Shown here: positions 52,092 through 59,619 of the stretch, piece after piece
How positions within the stretch are numbered: position 1 is the first letter of the stretch
Layout: each line of letters starts with the position of its first letter
Assembly: GCA_963783335.1 (NCBI GenBank)
Contig: CAWAND010000006.1
Location: forward strand, 124,001-188,000
Source of the DNA: CAWAND01 sp963783335
Lineage (GTDB): Bacteria > Chloroflexota > Anaerolineae > Anaerolineales > E44-bin32
DNA: 64,000 bases
Direction: 5' to 3'
Translations under genes and position numbers: made by a program
Notes under the pieces: generated by a model
Told to the model about the DNA's origin: nothing
Databases searched by the model: none
Seen by the model: only the letters and a program-made list of their open reading frames with translations

Positions 52092-52918
52092 GGCGCCGCC
52101 TGGATCTCCGCATGTCAAGCGTCACAGCGTTCGTTTTGGCCCTCTCAACTTGCCTCGGCCTGGCGGCTTGCACCTCGGGCCCCACCACCGATGGACCGGC
52201 CGAACACGAGGTTACCGTTTTCGCCGCCTCGTCCCTGACCAACGCGTTCACGCAGATGGCCCAGTCCTACGAGACCCACACGCCAAATGTGAAAGTTGTC
52301 ACAAACTTCGCCGCCTCGTCCCAGCTGGCAACACAATTGATCGAAGGGGCGGCGGCCGATGTGTATGCATCGGCCGACCAGGAGCAGATGGCTCAGGCAG
52401 ACAGCGCCGGCCGGATCGCCAGCCAGCCCGTCATCTTCGCCACCAACCACCTGGTTGTCATTGTGCCGGCCAGCAATCCGGGCGGCGTGGAGCAGATCAG
52501 CCACCTGGCCAAGCCCGGGCTCAAGCTCGTGCTGGCAGCCCCCGGCGTACCCGTGCGCGTCTATACAGATCGAGCTCTGGCCGCCCTGGACAGTCGAGGG
52601 TCCTACGGCGCGCATTTTGCCCGCCGTGTCTACGCCAACCTGGCGTCGGAGGAACAAAATGTGCGCCAGGTCTCGGCCAAGGTTGCGCTGGGTGAAGCGG
52701 ACGCCGGCATCGTCTACACATCTGACGTCACCCCCGACATCGCCGGCCAGGTGCGGCAGATCGAGATCCCGGATTGGGCCAATCCGCTCGCCAAGTACCC
52801 TATAGCCCTCGTCGCCGACGCGCCGCACTCGTCGGTCGGTCAGGACTTCATCCAATTTGTGCTCAGCAGCCAGGGCCAGGCCATCCTTGCCCAGTGGGGG
52901 TTCGGCCATGCGCCCTGA
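52088..52918 (+). CDS. modA: Molybdate/tungstate ABC transporter substrate-binding lipoprotein
   Basis: 276 residues. A signal peptide with lipobox LGLAACTS is followed by the ModA core: EVTVFAASSLTNAF, VVTNFAASSQLATQLIEGAAADVYASAD and ALGEADAGIVYTSDV. The serine residues of AASS in the two repeats are those that bind the oxyanion. The start overlaps the permease stop before it, and the modB start lies inside its last codons. Confidence 0.93.
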   Translation: MRRRLDLRMSSVTAFVLALSTCLGLAACTSGPTTDGPAEHEVTVFAASSLTNAFTQMAQSYETHTPNVKVVTNFAASSQLATQLIEGAAADVYASADQEQMAQADSAGRIASQPVIFATNHLVVIVPASNPGGVEQISHLAKPGLKLVLAAPGVPVRVYTDRALAALDSRGSYGAHFARRVYANLASEEQNVRQVSAKVALGEADAGIVYTSDVTPDIAGQVRQIEIPDWANPLAKYPIALVADAPHSSVGQDFIQFVLSSQGQAILAQWGFGHAP

Positions 52919-53777
52919 GATCCGGACCCGCAAACCCCGCCGCCAGGTACGTGATTCATCAGGGATGCGCGCCCTGGTCTTTCTGGCCGGCGGCGTACTG
53001 ATGACGGGCCTGTTCCTCCCGGTGGTCGCCCTGTTGTGGCGAACCCTGTCAACCACGGGAGGCAGCACCCCCGGTCTGATGTCCGACTCGGTCGTCAGCG
53101 CGGTGAGTCTGAGCTTGTCGACCACCATGATCAGCACCTTGATCGTGATTCTGCTCGGCACACCGCTCGCCTATGCCTTCGCCCGCTATCGCTTTCCTCT
53201 CAAAGGCCCTCTGAACGTAGCCATTGAGCTGCCGATTGTGATGCCGCCGGTCGTAGCCGGCCTGGCCCTACTGATGACATTCGGTCGGCGCGGGCTTCTC
53301 GGCGCGCCCTTGTCCGCCATGGGATTGTCCCTGCCTTTCAGCCCGGCCGCGGTGGTCATCGCCCAAGTCTTCGTGTCGGCGCCCTTCTACATCCGAGCAG
53401 CCCAGGCCCAGTTTGAAGCCACACCCCGGGAGCTTGAGCAGGCAGCCAGCATCGACGGCGCCGGTCCCTGGCGCGTCTTTTGGTCGGTCACGTTGCCTTT
53501 GGGGCAGCGTGGTTTGTTGGCGGGGCTGCTGTTGAGCTGGGCACGCGCCGTAGGAGAATTCGGCGCCACGATCTTGTTCGCCGGAAATCTTCAAGGGCGC
53601 ACTCAGACCATGCCGCTTTTGGTCTACGGCGCCCTGGAAAGCGATCTGTCATCCGCCCTATGGACCGGCCTGCTCCTTATCGCCATAGCTGCGCTGGCTC
53701 TGGCTCTGGTGTATCTGCTGGCTCACGCTTTCGACCCAGAAGCGGAAGACGCCGGCAGCCAGGCGTCCCCCTCATAG
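52908..53777 (+). CDS. modB: Molybdate/tungstate ABC transporter permease
   Basis: 289 residues from the ATG at 52908 (MRPEIRTRKP), overlapping modA by 11 bases. Five to six membrane helices. The permease EAA loop is LEQAASIDGAGPWRVFWSVTLPL, and the region ELPIVMPPVVAGLALL is typical of ModB/CysT. No modC follows: the next genes are on the opposite strand, so the ATPase must be encoded elsewhere or shared with another transporter. Confidence 0.92.
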   Translation: MRPEIRTRKPRRQVRDSSGMRALVFLAGGVLMTGLFLPVVALLWRTLSTTGGSTPGLMSDSVVSAVSLSLSTTMISTLIVILLGTPLAYAFARYRFPLKGPLNVAIELPIVMPPVVAGLALLMTFGRRGLLGAPLSAMGLSLPFSPAAVVIAQVFVSAPFYIRAAQAQFEATPRELEQAASIDGAGPWRVFWSVTLPLGQRGLLAGLLLSWARAVGEFGATILFAGNLQGRTQTMPLLVYGALESDLSSALWTGLLLIAIAALALALVYLLAHAFDPEAEDAGSQASPS

Positions 53778-53866
53778 GATCCACCCAAACCACAAGGGCC
53801 GCCTTCCCAAGCCCTTGCCGACAGGGTCCTGTCTTGCTTGACGGTTGAATCTGAAACGAGGCTGAG

Positions 53867-54811
53867 CTAGGCGGCAGCCGGCCGGCCGCTTCCAGCATCG
53901 GGTTGAGGGGTATCCTGAAACAGGGCCGGGAGATCTGAGAGCGCCTGGGCCATACGCGTGCCATGCCAGGTCACAAGCCGGCCGTCCACCAGATGAATGC
54001 GCCCACGCTCGACGGCCGGCGTGCCCGCGAAGGCTTCGCGCACCTGTTCCATGTGTGATGCATCGAATTCGTAAGGTTCGTCAGGGAGCAGAATCAATTC
54101 AGGTTGGGCATCGATGACTTCTTGCGTTGTCAGCCTCGGATAGCGCGTATCGTGCTCCCCGGCTGGATCTGGTTCAGCGTGCCCCAAATCGGCAGCCAGA
54201 GGGTAGCGTCGAGGCCGGTCAGCGAAAACATTTCGCCCCCCGCAGATACGCAGAAGATCCCCGGAATAGGTCAAATCATTGAACGTCATCCACCAGGTTC
54301 CGAAGGACTTGGCGTCGCCTCGCCAGATGGGGCAGAAATAGGAGACCGGTGGCGTCCCTTCAGACGCTCGCTGAGCCCAATCAAGCGTGAGCTCGAGCGT
54401 GGCTACTTTGGCGGCGGCCTCTTGCGCGCGGAAGACACGCAGCATCGCCCACAACACCCGGATGGCATCTGCGGCGGAGCGAGGGAATGTCGTCCACACC
54501 TTCAAGCCGGCCCGCTCAAGCTTTTCAACGCTCGGCCGGCTGGTCTCTTCTTGGTTTGCCAGCACCAGATCCGGCTTCAGGCTCACGATCGCTTCGACAT
54601 CGGGGGCCCGCGTTCCACCGACTCTGGCCAGGCCCGCCTCGGAACCTTCCGGGGGCAAACAGTAATCGGTCACGCCCACCAAGTGATCGCCAAGCCCAAG
54701 CTCGAACATGCTGTCAGTCATCGATGGCACAAGGCTGACCACCCGTTCAGGGGATCGTTCAAAATTCAGGAGGGCAACGTGCCCATTGCCGGAGGTCACT
54801 CGTCGCTCCAC
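53867..54811 (-). CDS. Periplasmic-binding-fold protein, cobalamin/iron-complex receptor-like, without signal peptide
   Basis: 314 residues of the helical-backbone metal-receptor class (BtuF-like): RVVSLVPSMTDSMFELGLGD, VGVTDYCLPPEG, VGGTRAPDVEAIVSLKPDLV and IDAQPELILLPDEPYEFD. These proteins normally sit outside the membrane, yet no signal peptide or lipobox precedes the domain and no permease or ATPase is near. It therefore may be cytoplasmic or mis-started. The start overlaps the upstream hypothetical gene by 16 bases. It is convergent with modB. Confidence 0.8.
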   Translation of the reverse strand: MERRVTSGNGHVALLNFERSPERVVSLVPSMTDSMFELGLGDHLVGVTDYCLPPEGSEAGLARVGGTRAPDVEAIVSLKPDLVLANQEETSRPSVEKLERAGLKVWTTFPRSAADAIRVLWAMLRVFRAQEAAAKVATLELTLDWAQRASEGTPPVSYFCPIWRGDAKSFGTWWMTFNDLTYSGDLLRICGGRNVFADRPRRYPLAADLGHAEPDPAGEHDTRYPRLTTQEVIDAQPELILLPDEPYEFDASHMEQVREAFAGTPAVERGRIHLVDGRLVTWHGTRMAQALSDLPALFQDTPQPDAGSGRPAAA

Positions 54812-55464
54812 CCGCTGCCCAGGATCAGCCTTGGCTGCGCCTCCCCCCAGACTTCAATCTCGCCGGCTGGGCCGAAGGCGACCAGGCTGGCTTCGCTCAG
54901 CCCCAGCGCGTAGGCCTTGGGTTGAGCTTCTAAGAGCTGGCGGACCTTGTCCAGATCTGATGGGGACCCCTCGCCAGGCATGATCAGTGCTCCCGGCAGC
55001 CATTTCAACGCCGGCGCGATGTCGTCATCCACGGTCGGAAACGTCCAAGTGCCCATGGCGGCAGCCGCTGGCCCAATGGCAAAAATAACGCCGCCTTGGT
55101 TCAGGCTCTGCAGGACCAGTTCGCCGATCAGAGTATTGTCAAGGCCGGCCGTCCAATCCTCGACGATCCCGCCGACCAGAACCAGCAGACCCGCGCCTGC
55201 CAATTCCACCGGCGGTTCTTCTTCAAGTCGCCAGAGACCGACCGGGGTTCCCAAGAGAGTCTCAATATCCTCCAAGAACGCGTCCAAATCTGGGGTGAGC
55301 ATATCACCCGCGGCCACGCAGACGCTGAGTCGGGAGATATCCATCTTGGACAAGAGCCGCTCTGGGAGGTCTGAGTACGGCCCGCCCAAGCGCGGTATGT
55401 CGCTGGAGACGATCACCCAGCCGGCTTCGGTTTCTCGTTGGAAGATGTCTTCAGTATCGGGCAA
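54796..55464 (-). CDS. Hypothetical protein, possibly glutamine-amidotransferase-like fold
   Basis: 222 residues, TTG start with AGGAGA eight bases upstream. I do not recognise it firmly. The centre has LLVLVGGIVEDW and GGVIFAIGPAAAAMG, which in spacing looks like a class I amidotransferase or S51 peptidase core in which the nucleophile position (normally S or C in G-x-S/C-A-G) is occupied by Pro-Ala; if so it is non-catalytic. It precedes and overlaps the BtuF-like gene, so the two probably act together. Confidence 0.6.
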   Translation of the reverse strand: MPDTEDIFQRETEAGWVIVSSDIPRLGGPYSDLPERLLSKMDISRLSVCVAAGDMLTPDLDAFLEDIETLLGTPVGLWRLEEEPPVELAGAGLLVLVGGIVEDWTAGLDNTLIGELVLQSLNQGGVIFAIGPAAAAMGTWTFPTVDDDIAPALKWLPGALIMPGEGSPSDLDKVRQLLEAQPKAYALGLSEASLVAFGPAGEIEVWGEAQPRLILGSGWSDE

Positions 55465-55576
55465 AGCAGTTCTCCTGCTGTGGTCCGACGCGAGTCCTCA
55501 TCCGATGCTGGATGCGACGCCAGGGGAGGAGACGCGCGCCGAAAAGATCGATTGAGCCTGGGGTGAAGGCGGAGGT

Positions 55577-56314
55577 TCAACGAAGCTTGATGTACTTGAA
55601 CCGTTCAACATAGCGAGGCGCGTCGGATGGGCTGGTCGGATCAAGCATGCGATCTCTCAACCGCTCTGCCAGCTCATCCGGATCCTTGATCTGGCTCTTG
55701 TGCTCCGTCAGTGCTCTGATCTTGTTCTCAAAGAAGCCGGTGACGTCAATGGTGACATCTGGGTTCAGCGACCCGGCAATGTAGACCTCCGGCACCTTGT
55801 GCGGCTCCAAGCCTTCTTCCTGATAGAGTTCTGGATAGTATAGGGCGGAGCGGGTGCCTGGCCAGACCGCATCCAAGGTTACTTCGCCTGCCACGCGGTG
55901 GTCCGAGTGATTGATGAAGCTGGCGTAGAAGGTGCTGGGATCACTCGTGACCACGATCTGTGGCTGGACCTGCCGCATGACGCGCACGACGTCACGCTTG
56001 ACTTCATAGGTTGCTTCCAGTTCGCCATCCAGGTAATCCAGGAATCGGACGTCCTGGACGCCCAAGACAGCGGCTGCAGCCCGTTGCTCTGCCTCACGGG
56101 CGCGTTTCAACGCCTGCGGGTCGACTCCCGGCTGGTCGGCGCCTTTGTCACCTCGAGTTAGAAGGCAGTAGAAGACCGCATGCCCTTGGGAAGCCCAGCG
56201 GGCAACGCTCCCGCCGCAGAAGAAGTCGGGGTCGTCCGGATGAGCCATGACCACCAAGATCCGACCCAGATCCGAGGCAGGCGTGGTCTGAGGTTCAGGG
56301 CCGTCCCCGCTCAC
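55577..56314 (-). CDS. PIG-L family deacetylase
   Basis: 245 residues of the LmbE/PIG-L family, zinc enzymes that deacetylate N-acetylglucosamine conjugates. AHPDD near residue 25 and HSDH near residue 135 supply the zinc ligands. DEACETYLASE relatives include BshB and MshB (low-molecular-weight thiol synthesis) and lipid or glycan deacetylases. The start overlaps the PSP1 gene stop by four bases. Substrate not determinable here. Confidence 0.9.
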   Translation of the reverse strand: MSGDGPEPQTTPASDLGRILVVMAHPDDPDFFCGGSVARWASQGHAVFYCLLTRGDKGADQPGVDPQALKRAREAEQRAAAAVLGVQDVRFLDYLDGELEATYEVKRDVVRVMRQVQPQIVVTSDPSTFYASFINHSDHRVAGEVTLDAVWPGTRSALYYPELYQEEGLEPHKVPEVYIAGSLNPDVTIDVTGFFENKIRALTEHKSQIKDPDELAERLRDRMLDPTSPSDAPRYVERFKYIKLR

Positions 56315-57228
56315 TCCTTGTCCTTCCCGCAGTCACATTCCCCGTTTTCATGCTTGTCGCATGGCGCATTGGCTTTCTTTTCGAGCGCTTTCAACTCATC
56401 GTAGGGTTCGATTTCATGTTTGAGAAACTCAGCTCGCTTGCCGTCTTCGAATCGGACGACAACGGCTTGTTTCAAGGGGTTGACGTCGATGACTTTGCCC
56501 TCACCCATGGGTGTGACGACCTTCTTCTTCACCTTGGGAAGAGTTTTCCGAGCCTGGACGTACTGTTCATACTCGTAGACCAGGCAGCAACGCAGCCGGC
56601 CGCACATCCCGGTGATCTCGTTGGGATTAAGCGATATCCCCTGGGCTTTGGCCATCTTGATCGATATCGGCGAGAAGCTGGTCAGGAATTTGGAGCAGCA
56701 CCTTTCTGCCAGGCCGCACGCTCCCATGCCGCCGATAATCTTGGCCACATCTCTGGGGCCGATAGACCTGAACTCAATCTTGGCGCCGCGGAACTGGCGC
56801 TGCATGGCTCGACGCAGCCCATTGACGTTGACCTTCTCGTCGCTGTCAGACGAGTAAAGGAAGGTCAGACGTTTGCCATCGTAGGAATACTCGGCCTTGG
56901 CAATCTTCACGCCCTGCAAGCCCAGCTCGGCTGCCTTGGCGCGGCAGTCGATCATCACCTCCAGCTCTTTGCGCTTCCACTGGTTGCGCATCACAAGCTC
57001 TTGTGGCGTCGCCAGGCGCTCGATGGGTTTGACACCCTCTCGCTCAGCCGCCTCGGGTGGAACCTGCACTGCGATCACCTCGGCCATCTCGCGGCCGCGG
57101 CTGGTGGAAACGATCACCTGGTCTCCAATCTTCAGATCGGGGACCTTGGTTCCGTCAAAATGATACAGTTTGCCAAGTTTCTGGAATCTCACGCCAACAA
57201 TTGGCGATGCAACGGTCTGCTCGGTCAT
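56311..57228 (-). CDS. PSP1 C-terminal domain protein (RicT/YaaT-like)
   Basis: About 305 residues from the ATG at 57228, which has TGAGGT upstream; a further ATG at 57258 is possible. The PSP1 domain contains LVMRNQWKRKELEVMIDCRAKA (in part), LTFLYSSDSDEKVN and the Cys cluster ACGLAERCCSKF plus MCGRLRCCLVYE, which in RicT-type proteins binds [4Fe-4S]. The C-terminal tail CDKHENGECDCGKDKE adds more Cys residues. Firmicute homologues take part in RNA processing and phosphorelay control; role here unknown. Usually next to holB/tmk, but not here. Confidence 0.88.
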   Translation of the reverse strand: MTEQTVASPIVGVRFQKLGKLYHFDGTKVPDLKIGDQVIVSTSRGREMAEVIAVQVPPEAAEREGVKPIERLATPQELVMRNQWKRKELEVMIDCRAKAAELGLQGVKIAKAEYSYDGKRLTFLYSSDSDEKVNVNGLRRAMQRQFRGAKIEFRSIGPRDVAKIIGGMGACGLAERCCSKFLTSFSPISIKMAKAQGISLNPNEITGMCGRLRCCLVYEYEQYVQARKTLPKVKKKVVTPMGEGKVIDVNPLKQAVVVRFEDGKRAEFLKHEIEPYDELKALEKKANAPCDKHENGECDCGKDKE

Positions 57229-57400
57229 CAGTACCTCAGTCGTTATGGAAGAACCCACCCTTCAGACGGCCATCATACACCCCTACGTCCCTCAACCGCA
57301 AAGCTCTCCGCCCGGTGAGGCGGGCACCACCGAAGGACTCGAATCATTCACAAGGTGTCCTTGAGTTTAACCCAAGCTGGCGAAGCTGTGAAAGGGTGGT

Positions 57401-58477
57401 CTAGTCGACCATTTCGAGCGGAATCACGTTGCCGCCCTGCAGCGCCAGACGCGCAGTCTCAACCGAGGCGTCTTCCGCAACCGCCGTCAGCGCTTTGGCC
57501 ACAGCCGAATCCGGGTGGGAGATCACCACAGGCACCCCGTTGTCACCCGCCTGGCGCACGCTTGGGTCCATGGGGATGGCGCCGATGTAGCGTGTCCCAG
57601 TCTGTTCGGCGAGGAGCCGCCCCCCGCCCTGCCCGAAGACATCGAAGTGCGACCCGTCCGGGAGCTCCAAGTAGCTCATGTTCTCGACCACGCCCAACAA
57701 CGGGACGTCCATGGTTCTGAACATTTCAAGCCCACGGCGAGCATCTTCAAGCGACACTTTTTGAGGCAGGGTGACAATCACAGCGCCAGAGAGCGGCAAG
57801 GATTGAGTCAGGCTGAGCGGCGCATCGCCTGTCCCCGGCGGCAGATCGACGATCAAATAGTCAAGGTCGCCCCAGGCCACATCGCTGATGAACTGGCGAA
57901 TGGCAGAGTGGAGCATTGGGCCCCGCCAGATCAGCGGCTGGCCGGGCTCGACCAGAAAGGCGATTGAGATCAGCTTGACGCCGTAGGCTTCAGCCGGCGT
58001 CATCTTGTTGCCCGAAGGATCGGGCATGTGTTCCACACCGAGCATGGTGGGGACATTGGGGCCATAGACATCGGCGTCCAACAGCCCAACGCTCGCCCCG
58101 GCCTTGGCCAAAGCGGCGGCGACATTTACAGAAACCGTCGTCTTGCCCACGCCTCCCTTTCCGGAGGCGATGGCAATTGCGTTCTTTATAGGGCGCTCGG
58201 CCAAACCCCGGGTGCGCCCGTCGCCTGGAACCTCCGCTCCCAGAGCGATTTCCACTTTTTCGACGCCCGCGATCCCGGCAACAGCCTTTCTGGCCTCGGC
58301 TTCGATCTCCGCCCGCTTGGGATGGGCCGGCGTGCTCAAGACCAGGTCAAAGGAGACCGCCCCGCCCTTGATATCGATCCCGCGAATGGCGCCAAGCTGG
58401 ACCAAGTCCCTTTCCAAGGCGGGATCCATAACCTTGCTCAGCACTTCCAGAATGGACTCGGAGGTGAGTTCCGTCAT
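57401..58477 (-). CDS. mrp: Mrp/NBP35-family Fe-S cluster carrier ATPase
   Basis: 358 residues from the ATG at 58477; a longer frame to 58609 runs into the upstream gene and is not needed. The N-terminal MIP18/DUF59 domain (SILEVLSKVMDPALERD) is followed by the P-loop ASGKGGVGKTTVSVNVAAAL, and by LLDADVYGPNVPTMLG and VDLPPGTGDAPLSL. The C-terminal CxxC pair of many Mrp proteins is not seen. It loads or carries Fe-S clusters and stands downstream of the complex I genes that need them. Confidence 0.93.
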   Translation of the reverse strand: MTELTSESILEVLSKVMDPALERDLVQLGAIRGIDIKGGAVSFDLVLSTPAHPKRAEIEAEARKAVAGIAGVEKVEIALGAEVPGDGRTRGLAERPIKNAIAIASGKGGVGKTTVSVNVAAALAKAGASVGLLDADVYGPNVPTMLGVEHMPDPSGNKMTPAEAYGVKLISIAFLVEPGQPLIWRGPMLHSAIRQFISDVAWGDLDYLIVDLPPGTGDAPLSLTQSLPLSGAVIVTLPQKVSLEDARRGLEMFRTMDVPLLGVVENMSYLELPDGSHFDVFGQGGGRLLAEQTGTRYIGAIPMDPSVRQAGDNGVPVVISHPDSAVAKALTAVAEDASVETARLALQGGNVIPLEMVD

Positions 58478-58499
58478 TTGTCGGCATAGATATTGACCT

Positions 58500-58877
58500 T
58501 CAACCTTCCATCTGAGATTGCGTGAACGCGTCCCGGCCTGCCTCCAAGTAGGCTGAAACTTCCCACTTGGCGTCTTCGTACAGGGCGCGGAGTTCCTCAT
58601 CAGAACCACGATAGCGGCGCACGGCCATGGAGGCGCAGACGCTGCAGCCGCGCATGGCCCGATAGCAGTCTGTGTGGCAGGTCAGGCAGCCGTTGACCCT
58701 GATCAACACCAGGCTGAATGCCAGCTGGGCTACGGAATCCTGCGGCGCCCGGCAGGCATCATCAACCATCTCTGCCCACGTTTCGCCGCGCAGATCGCCA
58801 AGGCTGGATGCAACGCGCATTGGGAACAGGATTTCAGTATCGCTGTGGTATCCCCAGCCCCCGGTTGGTTTGAGCAT
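58500..58877 (-). CDS. Small cysteine-rich protein between Mrp and NuoI
   Basis: 125 residues from the ATG at 58877, which has GGAAGGGCGG upstream. The centre has CLTCHTDCYRAMRGCSVC, a C-x2-C-x3-C-x6-C-x2-C arrangement able to hold a metal or Fe-S cluster. The rest is hydrophilic and helical with LRALYEDAKWEV. I do not recognise the family. It lies between nuoI and mrp on the same strand (22 bases before mrp), which suggests a part in Fe-S assembly or electron transfer around complex I. Confidence 0.7.
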   Translation of the reverse strand: MLKPTGGWGYHSDTEILFPMRVASSLGDLRGETWAEMVDDACRAPQDSVAQLAFSLVLIRVNGCLTCHTDCYRAMRGCSVCASMAVRRYRGSDEELRALYEDAKWEVSAYLEAGRDAFTQSQMEG

Positions 58878-58965
58878 CACATGACCGCCCTTCCGAACAC
58901 AGGTCCCCGGAACACCGGCCCTCGGACGCACGGACCGGGACAGCTGCCGTCAGGCGGGCAAAAAT

Positions 58966-59568
58966 CTACCGGCCGCGGCGGCTCTTCTTGAATTGTTTCT
59001 CAGCCCGATTGATCTCTTCGCGGGTGTAGTTGGTCGGCCTGATTGAGGCGTAGTAGTCGACCGGCCTCGAAAGTTTTGCCTTGTTGTAGACATGTCCTTC
59101 AAACCGATCGTCGCTCGACAGTTCGAAGTCGTGGTCCATCTTGATCGCATCAAATGGGCAGAACTCTGCGCACAGCCCGCAGTTCATACAGATGTCGATA
59201 TCGATGTAAAACTCCGCCGGCTCGGGGATTGGCCGACCCGTGTCGGGATCATCCGAGCGTACGATCCAGATGCACTGTGGCGGGCAGACCTTGGCACATA
59301 TTCCGCATGAGGTACAGCGGTCATGGGCCGTCCCATCCTCATCTTGTTCATAGACGAGAAACGGCAGGAAGCGGAACTCCTCTGGAATGGGGAGCTTCTC
59401 TTCTGGATATTGAACCGTGAAGACGCCCCGTCCTTCGGGCCCCTGCCGGACAGCGAGGGCGTCGTCATTGTAGTAGCGCCGGCCAAGCCAACGAAGATCG
59501 TCGATGTAGGTTTCAACTAAATGCCACAGGGTAACCCCAAGGCCTTTGATTATACCAATTCCGTACAT
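58966..59568 (-). CDS. nuoI: NADH-quinone oxidoreductase subunit I
   Basis: 200-residue 2x[4Fe-4S] protein that passes electrons toward NuoB in complex I. The two cluster motifs are CTSCGICAKVCP and CMNCGLCAEFCP. The N-terminal amphipathic part GLGVTLWHLVETYI docks at the membrane. It is third in the run nuoB-nuoCD-nuoI; no nuoH separates nuoCD from nuoI, unlike the usual order. C-terminal end is Lys/Arg-rich. Confidence 0.95.
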   Translation of the reverse strand: MYGIGIIKGLGVTLWHLVETYIDDLRWLGRRYYNDDALAVRQGPEGRGVFTVQYPEEKLPIPEEFRFLPFLVYEQDEDGTAHDRCTSCGICAKVCPPQCIWIVRSDDPDTGRPIPEPAEFYIDIDICMNCGLCAEFCPFDAIKMDHDFELSSDDRFEGHVYNKAKLSRPVDYYASIRPTNYTREEINRAEKQFKKSRRGR

Positions 59569-59619
59569 GGGCCTAGTGGACCTCCAATGGGATGACGAGT
59601 GTGAAAGGCACGGTCCCGC

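Noticed and set aside
52288..52304. TGTGAAAGTTGTCACA as a fifth Rex/CRP-like site
   Set aside because: It lies inside the modA coding sequence where the codons give a conserved ModA segment (NVKVVTN), and the arms are imperfect.
53820..53833. GACAGGGTCCTGTC as terminator between modB and the BtuF-like gene
   Set aside because: The stem is only 6 pairs and the T content after it is poor; a role is possible but not supported.
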